Assembly: GCF_040396155.1 (NCBI RefSeq)
Contig: NZ_JBEBOY010000011.1
Span: 34,067-98,066 of the forward strand
DNA length: 64,000 nucleotides
Direction: 5' to 3'
Source of the DNA: Tissierella praeacuta_A
GTDB lineage: Bacteria; Bacillota; Clostridia; Tissierellales; Tissierellaceae
Of this stretch, positions 16,316 to 25,179 are shown in pieces. The position numbers and the translations under genes were made by a program. The number at the start of each line of letters is the position of its first letter. Within the stretch, counting starts at the first letter, position 1. The notes beneath the pieces were generated by a model. That model did no database searches. It was not told where the DNA came from and worked only from the letters and a program-made list of their open reading frames with translations.

Positions 16316-16407
16316 AAACTTCCATAAAAGGAATACTGAGAAAATCTAAGATTAGCTTAGTATGACCTTTTATTTTTATGCTTAAAATATAAAACTTGGA
16401 GGTTTTT

Positions 16408-17412
16408 ATGAAACGAATAATATCTTTTATTCTTATTTTTACAATAATTATTTTTGCCCTTATAGGGTGCAATTCAAATAGTAAAGATAATAAAAATGAT
16501 GTAAACAATAAATTAAAGATTGTTACAACAATATTTCCTCAATATGATTTTGTACGGGAAATTGCAGGAAATTCTGTTGATTTAACAATGCTTATTAAAC
16601 CTGGTTCAGAAAGTCACTCTTATGAACCTACACCACAGGATATTATAAAAATACAAAGTAGTGATATTTTTATTTATGTTGGAGGTGAATCAGATAAATG
16701 GGTAGATAAGATTTTAGAATCCATGGATATAAGCAATATGAAAATAATATCTCTTTTAGACTGTGTTGATGCAGTAGAGGAGGAGATAGTTGAAGGTATG
16801 GAGGATGAACATGATCATGATGAATTAGAAAATGAAGAGGAGATTTCCGAGAAGCTATCAGGACATAATCATCATGAAGAAATTGAATATGATGAACATG
16901 TTTGGACTTCTCCTAGAAATGCAATTAAGATAGTAGAACAAATAAAAGAGATTTTAGTGATAAAAGACCAAAATAATAAAAATATTTATGAAGCTAATGC
17001 AAAAGGATATGTGAAGAGTTTAATAGATCTAGATAAATTGTATAAAGAAATTGTTTCTAATGCATCAAGAAAAACTATAGTATTTGGTGATAGATTTCCA
17101 TTTCGATATTTTGCAGATAGTTATGGATTAAAATACTATGCAGCTTTTCCAGGTTGCTCTACAGAATCTGAAGCCAGTGCATCTACAGTTGCATTTTTAA
17201 TTGATAAAGTAAAATCTGAAAGTATTCCTGTAGTATTTCATATTGAACTTTCAAATGAAAAAATGGCTGATGTTATTTGCGAATCAACTGGTGCAAAGAA
17301 ATTGTTAATGCACTCTTGCCATAATATTACGAATGATGATTTTATCAATGGAATAAGTTATCTAGATTTGATGAATTCCAATGCTGAAAATTTAAAGGAG
17401 GCATTAAAATAA
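16408..17412 (+). CDS. znuA: Zinc ABC transporter substrate-binding lipoprotein ZnuA
   Basis: 334 residues from ATG 16408 behind GGAGG (the in-frame TTG at 16396 lies inside that site). Lipoprotein signal with lipobox ALIGC. Cluster A-1 SBP fold: VTTIFPQYDFVREIAG, the first His ligand in SHSYEPTPQD, a His/Asp/Glu-rich flexible loop (about 134-158, EDEHDHDELE and GHNHHEE) typical of zinc rather than manganese binding, then EHVWTSPRN and GDRFPFRYFADSYGL. Captures zinc outside the membrane for ZnuBC. Confidence 0.92.
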   Translation: MKRIISFILIFTIIIFALIGCNSNSKDNKNDVNNKLKIVTTIFPQYDFVREIAGNSVDLTMLIKPGSESHSYEPTPQDIIKIQSSDIFIYVGGESDKWVDKILESMDISNMKIISLLDCVDAVEEEIVEGMEDEHDHDELENEEEISEKLSGHNHHEEIEYDEHVWTSPRNAIKIVEQIKEILVIKDQNNKNIYEANAKGYVKSLIDLDKLYKEIVSNASRKTIVFGDRFPFRYFADSYGLKYYAAFPGCSTESEASASTVAFLIDKVKSESIPVVFHIELSNEKMADVICESTGAKKLLMHSCHNITNDDFINGISYLDLMNSNAENLKEALK

Positions 17413-17413
17413 T

Positions 17414-18124
17414 ATGAGTTTAATTATTTGTAGAGATGTCTCTTTTGCTTATGAAGGAAAAATTGTTATTAATAATCTTAATTTTCATGTTGAAATGGGG
17501 AATTATCTTTGTATTGTTGGAGAGAATGGATCTGGAAAGAGTACTCTTATCAAAGGTCTATTACGTCTAAAGGCTCAAGAAAAAGGAGAGATATTAACAG
17601 GTGATGGACTAAAATTTAATGAAATAGGTTATCTTCCACAGCAGTCTATAATACAGAAGGACTTTCCTGCAAGTGTTTATGAGGTTGTTTTATCTGGTTG
17701 TTTAAATAACCTTGGATTACGACCTTTTTATGGAAAGAAAGAAAAATTAATTGCGAATAAAAATATTACAAGGCTCGGACTTAATAATATAAAAAATAGC
17801 TGTTATCGAGAGCTTTCAGGAGGTCAGCAGCAACGAGTGCTGCTGGCTAGAGCCTTATGCTCTACAAAAAAGCTTTTGTTATTGGATGAGCCTGTTGCAG
17901 GTTTAGACCCATTAGTTACACAAGAACTATATAGTCTAATAAAACAAATCAATGAAGACATGAATATTACAATAATAATGGTTTCTCATGATATAGGAAG
18001 TGCTGTACAGTATGCAAGCCATATTCTACATTTAAAAAATGAACAGTTATTTTATGGAAAAACACGAGACTATATGAAAAGTGAAATTGGAAATGTTTTT
18101 TTAGGAGGTAGGCAGAATGGTTAA
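17414..18124 (+). CDS. znuC: Zinc ABC transporter ATP-binding protein ZnuC
   Basis: A 236-residue ABC ATPase: Walker A GENGSGKST, Q-loop YLPQQS, signature LSGGQQQRVLLARAL, Walker B LLLLDEPVAGLD, switch His in VSHD. It starts 1 bp after znuA and overlaps znuB by 8 bp, consistent with fixed stoichiometry of the complex. Confidence 0.93.
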   Translation: MSLIICRDVSFAYEGKIVINNLNFHVEMGNYLCIVGENGSGKSTLIKGLLRLKAQEKGEILTGDGLKFNEIGYLPQQSIIQKDFPASVYEVVLSGCLNNLGLRPFYGKKEKLIANKNITRLGLNNIKNSCYRELSGGQQQRVLLARALCSTKKLLLLDEPVAGLDPLVTQELYSLIKQINEDMNITIIMVSHDIGSAVQYASHILHLKNEQLFYGKTRDYMKSEIGNVFLGGRQNG

Positions 18125-18944
18125 TATATTAATTGAAATGTTCTCCTACCCATTTTTAGTAAGGGCAGTATGCGTTGGCACCTTAGTTGCTCTCTGCTCG
18201 TCCTTATTAGGTGTAAGCTTAGTACTGAAAAGGTATTCTATGATAGGTGATGGTTTATCCCATGTTGGGTTTGGAGCATTGGCAGTAGCTACTGCTATGA
18301 ATGCTGCACCTCTTAGTGTTTCAATACCAGTTGTAGTTATAGCTGCTTTTTTACTTCTTAGAATTAGTGAAAATAGTAGTATTAAAGGCGATGCTGCTAT
18401 AGCATTAATTTCAACAAGTTCATTGGCAATAGGAGTTATTTTGATATCCATGACGACAGGAATGAATACAGATGTATGTAACTATATGTTTGGAAGTATT
18501 CTTGCTATGAACAAGATAGATATTAGAATTAGTATTGTGCTTTCAGTCATTGTATTGATTCTATTTATAGTGCTATATAATAGAATTTTTGCAGTTACCT
18601 TTGATGAAACATTTGCAATGGCAACAGGAACAAATTCTAAAAGATATAATATGATAATTGCCTTTCTTACAGCAATCACAATTGTACTCGGAATGAGGAT
18701 CATGGGAGCTATGTTGATCTCAAGTTTAATCATATTTCCTGCTTTAACATCTATGCGAGTTTGTAAAAGATTCAAAATGGTTATTGTTAGTTCAGCGATA
18801 TTATCAGTTATATGTTTTTTGGCCGGAATAGTAATTTCCTATATGTATGCTACTCCTACAGGTGCTAGTGTTGTAGTAGTAAACATTATAATGTTTTTAG
18901 TCTATTCATTAATAGGATTTGTAAAAAGGGGGCGTAGGATATGA
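18117..18944 (+). CDS. znuB: Zinc ABC transporter permease ZnuB
   Basis: A 275-residue ABC-3 family permease with about eight hydrophobic helices. Family features are the early VGTLVALCSSLLGVSLVLKR segment, the loop MIGDGLSHVGFGALA that contacts the ATPase, and GAMLISSLIIFPALTSM. Overlaps znuC and the downstream lipoprotein gene (4 bp). Confidence 0.92.
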   Translation: MVNILIEMFSYPFLVRAVCVGTLVALCSSLLGVSLVLKRYSMIGDGLSHVGFGALAVATAMNAAPLSVSIPVVVIAAFLLLRISENSSIKGDAAIALISTSSLAIGVILISMTTGMNTDVCNYMFGSILAMNKIDIRISIVLSVIVLILFIVLYNRIFAVTFDETFAMATGTNSKRYNMIIAFLTAITIVLGMRIMGAMLISSLIIFPALTSMRVCKRFKMVIVSSAILSVICFLAGIVISYMYATPTGASVVVVNIIMFLVYSLIGFVKRGRRI

Positions 18945-19477
18945 GAAAATATATGTTTGTAGTTTTCTTAATATGTCTTTCTTTATTTACAGGATGTGAG
19001 GAAGAAGAACATTTAATATCAGAACAAAATTCAGATGATTTTACCTATGAAGATAAAGACATAAATAATAATTCTAAACCTGATGGAAATACAAAGAATG
19101 AGGAATTGGAAAATAAAGATGTTGAAATAATAGAGATAAAAGAAAAGATGTTTTTGACTCAGATAAACGATATCTATTATAATTTAGATGATTATAAAGG
19201 AAAAACAATAAAAGTAGAAGGTATATATTCCACATTTGATTTTGATGAATCTAAAAAGGGGCATATGGTATATAGGAATGGTCCAGGATGCTGTGGCAAT
19301 GATGGATGGGGAGGGTTTTTACTTAATTATAATGGTGAATATCCAGAAGATAATGCTTGGATAGAAGTTATTGGTACACCAGAAATTATTGAAGAAGATG
19401 ATTTTCAAGATTTCTATCTTAATGTCACCTCTTTGACAGTATTAGAAGAAAGAGGAGCAGAATTTGTATATCAGTAA
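18941..19477 (+). CDS. Lipoprotein at the end of the zinc operon
   Basis: 178 residues with lipobox LFTGC near residue 19, an acidic low-complexity linker (about 20-65) and a globular C-terminal domain beginning FLTQINDIYYNLDDYKGKTI. That domain resembles the OB-like C-terminal part of YcgQ/TIGR03943-type proteins (KTIKVEG, WIEVIGTP). A GPGCCGNDGWGG segment with paired Cys could bind metal. The ATG overlaps the znuB end, so it belongs to the zur-znu transcription unit. Function unknown; an extracytoplasmic zinc-handling role is inference. Confidence 0.75.
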   Translation: MRKYMFVVFLICLSLFTGCEEEEHLISEQNSDDFTYEDKDINNNSKPDGNTKNEELENKDVEIIEIKEKMFLTQINDIYYNLDDYKGKTIKVEGIYSTFDFDESKKGHMVYRNGPGCCGNDGWGGFLLNYNGEYPEDNAWIEVIGTPEIIEEDDFQDFYLNVTSLTVLEERGAEFVYQ

Positions 19478-19493
19478 GAAGTATTCTTTTTAT

Positions 19494-19519
19494 AAGACGA
19501 CCATTTGGTCGTCTTTTTG
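19494..19519 (+). terminator. Terminator of the zinc operon
   Basis: Perfect 10-bp arms (19494-19503 and 19506-19515) with a TT loop and a T-run. Confidence 0.92.
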
Positions 19520-19822
19520 TATAATTGTAAGTATTATTAAATAAACATATATATGAGTAATATTGTATATGATTATTATATAAGGAAGAAATTAAATATA
19601 TAGGACGGATATATAAGAATACAGATAGATATGTATGAAAGTTTAATATATGATGATTTTGATAATCAATATATATAAATAATATATGAGTGAATCTAAT
19701 GTATTATTTGTTAGTTAAAAGTAAGGGATGGAACTAAATATTGCAAATACACAAATATTTTGATAGGATAAAAGCAAAAGATATGCTTTAGATATTTTTA
19801 TCCATATAAGAAGGTGATATCT
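19520..19822. other. AT-rich intergenic region before the TetR gene
   Basis: No gene seen. A weak inverted repeat (TAAAAGCA near 19768, TGCTTTA near 19784) lies about 30 bp before the TetR start and could be an operator. Confidence 0.3.
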
Positions 19823-20368
19823 GTGGCTGAGTCATCTATAACTAAAAAAGCTTTGGCAGCTTCTATGAAGGAACTAATGAATGAGAAGCCCTTATTGAAG
19901 ATTAGCATTAAAGATATCGTAGAACGTTGCAATATGAATCGAAAGAGCTTTTATTATCATTTTAAGGATAAATATTATTTGGTCAATTGGATATATTATA
20001 CAGAATTTGTAGCTAATCTTGAAGAAAATGAATTTGACTCTGAATGGACTATTCTAGAGAGTATTTGTGAGTTTTTTTATAATAATAAAACATTTTATTG
20101 TAATGCTTTAGAAGTAAAGGGGCAAAATTCTTTTTATGATTATTTTGGAGAGGTTTTGTCTCCTATTATGGTCATAGAATTTGAAAATATATTTGAGGAA
20201 GATGATGATAAGGAATTTTACATAACATTTTTTACAGATGCAATGAGAACAGCCATAACTAGGTGGTTACTTGAAGGGGCTAAGATTCCTCCTAAAGAGT
20301 TTGTAAGATTAATGAAAAATGCAGCTACAGGAGTTGCTGTAAAAATAACTAAAGAAATAGAGGCATAA
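19823..20368 (+). CDS. TetR/AcrR-family regulator (DhaS-like)
   Basis: About 181 residues from GTG 19823, six bases after AAGAAGGTG; the GTG at 19814 lies within that site. N-terminal helix-turn-helix: ITKKALAASMKELM, KISIKDIVERCNMNRKSFYYHFKDKYYLV. The C-terminal effector domain resembles the type found in DhaS and similar regulators. Convergent with the radical-SAM-like gene, which starts beside repeated TTTAGGACA motifs that might be its operators (inference). Confidence 0.85.
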   Translation: MAESSITKKALAASMKELMNEKPLLKISIKDIVERCNMNRKSFYYHFKDKYYLVNWIYYTEFVANLEENEFDSEWTILESICEFFYNNKTFYCNALEVKGQNSFYDYFGEVLSPIMVIEFENIFEEDDDKEFYITFFTDAMRTAITRWLLEGAKIPPKEFVRLMKNAATGVAVKITKEIEA

Positions 20369-20378
20369 AAAAGGTAAG

Positions 20379-21419
20379 CTATAGAGGATTTACCTTTTTT
20401 ATTATTTTAGAAAAGATTTCACTGAAATTTATATTGTTTATGTTAAAGCTTTCTATATTTTTATCATAAGACAAAATAACAGTATCATTATTAAGGATTT
20501 TTATAAGATATGATTCTGTAGAAATAATCTTATTTACATGAGCAATGTCTTTAAAGAAATCAATTATAAATATTGGATATTTTTGATTTGTTTTTGTATC
20601 TTTTATATATTTTGATATTAAATCTACATTTTTATTATTGCATTCAAAAGCAGGGATTAAAAATGCAAAAGTACAATTTAAGCTAATTACGTCATTAATC
20701 CAATCATCTTTTAGAATCGTCTTAGTATCATTATCATAGTAGATCATATGAACTCCAAATAGGATTTTGTTTTTCTTTAGAAAGTCTATCTTAGAATTAA
20801 AATCAGAGTTTCCACCTTTCATATTGATAGAGATTATAGAATTTCCTATATTCTTTAATTTTGAAATAGATTCTTCTTCTAAAATATTAGAATTTACAAA
20901 TAAGATAAAAGCACAGTTTTGATTTAGCCTAAAGAGTTCTATTAACTCTCTAAGTTTATCTTTATTATCATCTAGAAAGAAAAAATAGGTATATATACCA
21001 ATATCTTTTCCTTCTTTGATTATATTAAAGAGTTTTGATGAACTTAATTTATCCTCTACAGATTTTGTAAAATCAAAGACTATAGTCCAAGGAACATTGC
21101 AATCTTTTTCCGTTTCATATTGACGTATTCTTTTCGCACCATATGTCCAACTGTTGAACCCAATATTTATTCCGAAGGTTTTAAGTATATTATGATCTAC
21201 ATTTTTAACTGTATGAAAAATAAGTTCATAATAAGGGCTATTTTCATTTGCTAATACTTTTTGTGCAATATTATAAAAATTCTTTTGAGATTTTCCTTTG
21301 GCAAAATGATCTCCAAGATCTATTAAATTTCTAATACTACGTTTAGACTTTGATTCTATTTCTACTAACCCTCTATCAATTGCAATTTCCAGCAGAATTC
21401 TAGATAATTTTTCATTCAT
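20379..21419 (-). CDS. Radical-SAM-like protein without [4Fe-4S] cysteines
   Basis: 346 residues, clearly related to the radical SAM protein at 22156-23496. Shared landmarks are the N-terminal helical domain, QE...CNVPW, DIGIY/DMGTY, FGV/FGI with following aromatic pairs, FAFL/FAWFF and PIF.IDF/PIFTMDF. Where the relative has CNLHCTGC this protein has SVEDKLSSSK: about 20 residues including all three cluster Cys are gone, and the SGGEP motif is replaced by a DDNKDK segment. The SPASM-like tail is also absent. The open frame is intact with a good AAAGGAAGTG site, so it seems retained as a non-catalytic or repurposed paralogue. Confidence 0.75.
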   Translation of the reverse strand: MNEKLSRILLEIAIDRGLVEIESKSKRSIRNLIDLGDHFAKGKSQKNFYNIAQKVLANENSPYYELIFHTVKNVDHNILKTFGINIGFNSWTYGAKRIRQYETEKDCNVPWTIVFDFTKSVEDKLSSSKLFNIIKEGKDIGIYTYFFFLDDNKDKLRELIELFRLNQNCAFILFVNSNILEEESISKLKNIGNSIISINMKGGNSDFNSKIDFLKKNKILFGVHMIYYDNDTKTILKDDWINDVISLNCTFAFLIPAFECNNKNVDLISKYIKDTKTNQKYPIFIIDFFKDIAHVNKIISTESYLIKILNNDTVILSYDKNIESFNINNINFSEIFSKIIKKVNPL

Positions 21420-21731
21420 CAGAATTCACTTCCTTTTAAATAAGTTTATTATAAATATAAGCTTTTAAGGAAGTTTTGTACAGGGACAAAAGTGATATCT
21501 GTCCTAAAATACCCCAATTTATAGATATGTCTAAATTTAGGACAGATAATATTTTTGTCCAAAGAAATTCTAAAATTAAAGCTTTATAATAATATGTAAT
21601 AATACTTTATAAAATCTATTTTATTGTTTTTTTGTGTTTAGGACATGATGTAAATAATAATTATCTTTAGTTATAAACTTTAAGATAAATAGCCACAAAG
21701 CTAAAAAGGGGATTAAAGAGATAGGATAAAT
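21420..21731. other. Intergenic region with three copies of a TTTAGGACA motif
   Basis: No gene. An inverted repeat with 13-base arms (21496-21508 and 21536-21548) contains TGTCCTAAA/TTTAGGACA, and a third copy lies at 21637-21645. The region drives the minus-strand radical-SAM-like gene and may hold operator sites. Confidence 0.45.
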
Positions 21732-22096
21732 ATGATTAAAGGTATTAAAATTCGGCTTAAGCCCAATAATAAAGAGAAAGTTAAATTATTTGAATTAGCA
21801 GAAGTAGCTAGAATTAAATATAAGCTGTTCTTAAATAGGTTAATAGGAATTCAATAATACTTTAAACAAATCATAAAAGATTCTTATGATTCTTAAGGCA
21901 AATTATCTAATGAAAAAGATAAAAAATATGATAAAGAAAAATATCTAGGAAATATGAGATGAATAAAACTAAAATAGAAGGGGGTGAATACCGTTACAAG
22001 AAAACAAGAAATATTATAAAACTAGAAAATCAGCTTAAAAGGTTAAAGTATATAAGTAGGATTTATTCAGAAATGGATACTATGAATAAAGGATGA
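21732..22096 (+). pseudogene. IS200/IS605-family tnpB relic
   Basis: ATG 21732 opens M-I-K-G-I-K-I-R-L-K-P-N, the usual start of TnpB/OrfB, and stops after 41 codons at 21855. Further stops occur near 21894 and 21960. Around 22000-22096 the reading KLENQLKRLKYISR...MNKG resembles the TnpB segment KLEKKLKRLQR.ISRKYEMNK. The nuclease domain with its DED residues and zinc finger is absent, and no flanking ends were recognised. Decayed and inactive. Confidence 0.6.
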
Positions 22097-22155
22097 AATA
22101 TAAACTTTAATAAGCTATTTACAAAGTTTTAAAAGTTTTCAGTAACGGACATAAA

Positions 22156-23496
22156 ATGAGAGATAAGACTCTAAAGGAAAATGTACAGTCTTATGGTTTA
22201 AAATTAGTACTAAACTATTTAGATAATGATCCTGATAATAATATTCCAAAGGTAATGAACTGGGTTGAAAAATTCGACAAAGAAGGCTATATTAGTAGCC
22301 AATTCAATGTTGTTAAAGATGCAATAGAAAATAAGGATGGAAATTGGTATAGACTAGTGAAGAGTCTTTGGACTGATGTTGATGATGATGTCCGAAAAAA
22401 ACTATTTGAGAATTTTATAATTAACGCTAATCTATTAGGAGCTAGTAGAAAAGAAGCCATAAGACAGGAGCATAATTGTAATGTTCCTTGGGCAATATTA
22501 ATGGATCCAACTTCTGCTTGTAATTTACATTGTACTGGCTGTTGGGCTGCAGAGTATGGAAATAAGTTAAATATGAGTTATGAAACTTTAGATAATATTA
22601 TAAATCAAGCTAAGGATATGGGAACATATATGTTTATATATTCTGGAGGTGAGCCACTAGTTCGCAAAGAGGATATTATTAAACTTTGTAACAAACATAA
22701 TGATTGCGTATTTCTTGCATTTACTAATGGAACTCTCATAGATGAAGAATTTGCAGATGATATGTTGAGGGTTAAAAACTTTGTTCCAGCCATAAGTATA
22801 GAAGGCTTTGAGGAAGAAACGGACTATCGCAGGGGAGATGGTACATACCAAAGAGTTATTAGAGCCATGGAAATTCTAAAGGAGAAGAAACTACCATTTG
22901 GGATATCTTGTTGCTATACTAGTAAAAATTCAGATGTTATAGGCAGTGAAGAATATTTTGATGCAATGATAGATAAAGGAGCTAAATTTGCTTGGTTCTT
23001 CACTTATATGCCAGTTGGAAAAGATGCAGTAGTTGAATTGATGGTAACAGCGGATCAAAGAAAATATATGTATAATCAAATTAGAAAGTTTAGAAGTACG
23101 AAGCCAATATTTACAATGGATTTTTGGAATGATGGTGAATATGTAGAAGGGTGTATTGCAGGAGGACGAAATTATTTGCATATTAATGCAAATGGAGATA
23201 TTGAACCATGTGCATTTATTCATTACTCTGATTCAAGTATATATGATAAGACTTTACTTGAAGCATATAAATCTCCTTTATTTATGCAGTATCATGACAA
23301 TCAACCATTCAATAATAATCATTTAAGACCATGCCCATTATTGGATAATCCTTATAAATTAGCTGAGATGGTAGATAAATCTAAAGCAATATCTACAGAT
23401 TTACAAAATCCAGAAGATGTTCATCATTTATGTGCAAAATGTGAAGATGCAGCTAAAAAATGGGCTGTAGTAGCAGATGAAATATGGAATAATTGA
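22156..23496 (+). CDS. Radical SAM protein with C-terminal Cys-rich (SPASM-like) region
   Basis: 446 residues. An N-terminal helical domain of about 110 residues precedes a radical SAM core with SACNLHCTGC (CxxxCxxC near 128), SGGEP and the typical barrel strands. The C-terminal region has CIAGGRNYLHINANGDIEPC, CPLL and CAKCEDAAKKW, a pattern fit for auxiliary cluster binding. Substrate unknown. The ATG at 22156 has no visible ribosome binding site and the frame is open upstream to 22112, so the start is uncertain. Immediately upstream is a tnpB relic. A cysteine-less paralogue sits divergently nearby. Confidence 0.85.
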   Translation: MRDKTLKENVQSYGLKLVLNYLDNDPDNNIPKVMNWVEKFDKEGYISSQFNVVKDAIENKDGNWYRLVKSLWTDVDDDVRKKLFENFIINANLLGASRKEAIRQEHNCNVPWAILMDPTSACNLHCTGCWAAEYGNKLNMSYETLDNIINQAKDMGTYMFIYSGGEPLVRKEDIIKLCNKHNDCVFLAFTNGTLIDEEFADDMLRVKNFVPAISIEGFEEETDYRRGDGTYQRVIRAMEILKEKKLPFGISCCYTSKNSDVIGSEEYFDAMIDKGAKFAWFFTYMPVGKDAVVELMVTADQRKYMYNQIRKFRSTKPIFTMDFWNDGEYVEGCIAGGRNYLHINANGDIEPCAFIHYSDSSIYDKTLLEAYKSPLFMQYHDNQPFNNNHLRPCPLLDNPYKLAEMVDKSKAISTDLQNPEDVHHLCAKCEDAAKKWAVVADEIWNN

Positions 23497-23500
23497 AATG

Positions 23501-23558
23501 AAGGGACAGGTTTTTATTCTAAAATAATGGAATGGAAAACCTGTCCCTTTATTTTGGA
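23501..23558 (+). terminator. Terminator after the radical SAM gene
   Basis: Perfect 14-bp arms (23501-23514 and 23536-23549) followed by ATTTTGG. Confidence 0.8.
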
Positions 23559-23679
23559 AGGTTCAAGATTTAATAGGAAACCAAATTAATCTACAAAAAT
23601 TGGATTTAGATTTTTAATGAGAAGGTTTAATCTAACCCAAAATTCATTATTTTAAGGAGATATAAAGCTATATTTCTAT

Positions 23680-23708
23680 TTGACATGATATATAAATTTT
23701 TATATAAT
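23680..23708 (+). promoter_or_regulatory. Consensus promoter of the threonine-synthase-like gene
   Basis: TTGACA 23680-23685, 17-bp spacer, TATAAT 23703-23708. The leader of about 145 nt holds a near-perfect inverted repeat ATTACATGATA/TATCGTGTAAT (about 23716-23754) that could be an operator or RNA hairpin. Confidence 0.85.
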
Positions 23709-23860
23709 GTATAAAATTACATGATATGTAGAAAATTACTCTATCGTGTAATGTGAAATCCATATTAGTTACTAAAGTACATACAAGTATAAATTGTAGT
23801 TTCTTTTATTGCATTAAATTTTGAATATCTTATTGAAATAATATTGGAGGTTAATAAAGG

Positions 23861-24955
23861 ATGAAATTTATTTGTTCTGAATGTGGTCAGATGGTAGATA
23901 CTAATACAAGGAAAGCTAAATGTGATTGTGGCGGCTTATGGAAATTAGATTTTCATCCACCTAAGTTTGATGAATCATTGATAGAAAAAGATACATGGAG
24001 TTTATTTCGTTATAGAGCATTTATGGCTCTTGAAGGAGATACATGGAGAGATGTTACTCTTGGAGAAGGAATGACACCAATAGTTGAATTTGATGAAGAT
24101 GTTCTTCTAAAAATGGATTATTATATGCCAACACTTTCATTTAAAGACAGAGGTGCTGCAGTGCTAATCTCTCATTGTAAGTCAATTGGTGTTGATTCAG
24201 TTGTACAGGATAGTAGTGGGAATGCAGGTAATAGTGTAGCTGCTTACTGTGGTAAATGCGGAATTCAATGTGAGATTTTTGTGCCAGAAGGTACTTCTTC
24301 TAAAAAAATTGATATGATTAAAGCCCATGGTTCAAAAGTTAATGTGGTGCAGGGAACTCGAGACCATTGTGCTGATGTTTGTCGGGCAAAAGTAGAGGAA
24401 GAAGGTAAGTATTACGCAAATCATGTATATAATCCTTTCTTCTATGAAGGCACAAAGACTTATATCTATGAGGTATATGAACAGTTACATAGAATTCCTG
24501 AATTTTTGGTTGTTCCACTCGGAAATGGTACATTGTTTATTGGTATAATCAAAGGTCTTGAGGAATTATTAGAAAGTGGTGTTATTTCTAAGATGCCCCA
24601 AATTATAGCACTACAGAGTGAATACTGTGATCCTTTTGTAGTATCGGCTGCAAATGGGGAAAAAGTTCTAGCAAAAATTACACCGAGAAAGACATTAGCT
24701 GAAGGTATTGCAATAGGTGTTCCTATGCGTGGAAAAGAAATATTGGAGTATATTTATAAGCATGATGTTAAACTTATTACTGCTCCAGAAGACCGAATTT
24801 TAGAAGCAAGAGAAAAATTAGCTGCAAAGGGCATTTATTGTGAACATACTACAGCAGCTAATTATGCGGCTTATCTTAAATATTGTGATATATATGGAAA
24901 GACTTCAGATTGCTTAATTACAATGTGTGGAGCAGGTCTGAAATCAGATCATTAA
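23861..24955 (+). CDS. Threonine synthase-family PLP enzyme
   Basis: A 364-residue fold-type II PLP enzyme. N-terminal zinc-ribbon-like CSECG...CDCGG, then the PLP lysine in PTLSFKDRGA, the phosphate/cofactor loop SSGNAGNS, PLGNGT and a C-terminal CGAGLKS. This resembles the shorter threonine synthase type (phosphohomoserine to threonine) common in archaea and Firmicutes, but related enzymes of other specificity share these motifs. No hom or thrB lies nearby. It stands alone between its own consensus promoter and terminator. Confidence 0.75.
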   Translation: MKFICSECGQMVDTNTRKAKCDCGGLWKLDFHPPKFDESLIEKDTWSLFRYRAFMALEGDTWRDVTLGEGMTPIVEFDEDVLLKMDYYMPTLSFKDRGAAVLISHCKSIGVDSVVQDSSGNAGNSVAAYCGKCGIQCEIFVPEGTSSKKIDMIKAHGSKVNVVQGTRDHCADVCRAKVEEEGKYYANHVYNPFFYEGTKTYIYEVYEQLHRIPEFLVVPLGNGTLFIGIIKGLEELLESGVISKMPQIIALQSEYCDPFVVSAANGEKVLAKITPRKTLAEGIAIGVPMRGKEILEYIYKHDVKLITAPEDRILEAREKLAAKGIYCEHTTAANYAAYLKYCDIYGKTSDCLITMCGAGLKSDH

Positions 24956-25013
24956 TTTGTTTTAAGCTTGTTTTGAAATATTTAAAGTAGTTAAATTTAT
25001 ATTCATATAGAAT

Positions 25014-25060
25014 ACTCCCCATAGTAATTTAGATAATGCTATGGGGAGTGTTTTATTATT
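25014..25060 (+). terminator. Terminator
   Basis: Perfect 11-bp arms (25014-25024 and 25039-25049), then GTTTTATTATT. Confidence 0.88.
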
Positions 25061-25106
25061 AGTGACTCTTTGTTCATTTTTATTTTAGAGTTATTTAAAA
25101 AATATA

Positions 25107-25135
25107 TTGACAAAAAACATAAATGGCAATATACT
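25107..25135 (+). promoter_or_regulatory. Promoter of the GntR-ABC operon
   Basis: TTGACA 25107-25112, 17-bp spacer, TATACT 25130-25135. Just downstream lies ACTAACTAACCAGTCAACTAGT, a repetitive block that may hold the GntR operator. Confidence 0.75.
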
Positions 25136-25179
25136 TAATTACATAACTAACTAACCAGTCAACTAGTGGAGGTGGTAAT

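Noticed and set aside
21732..22096. Considered as a live TnpB with a guide RNA
   Set aside because: Multiple stops and loss of the whole nuclease core leave only fragments, and no element ends were found.
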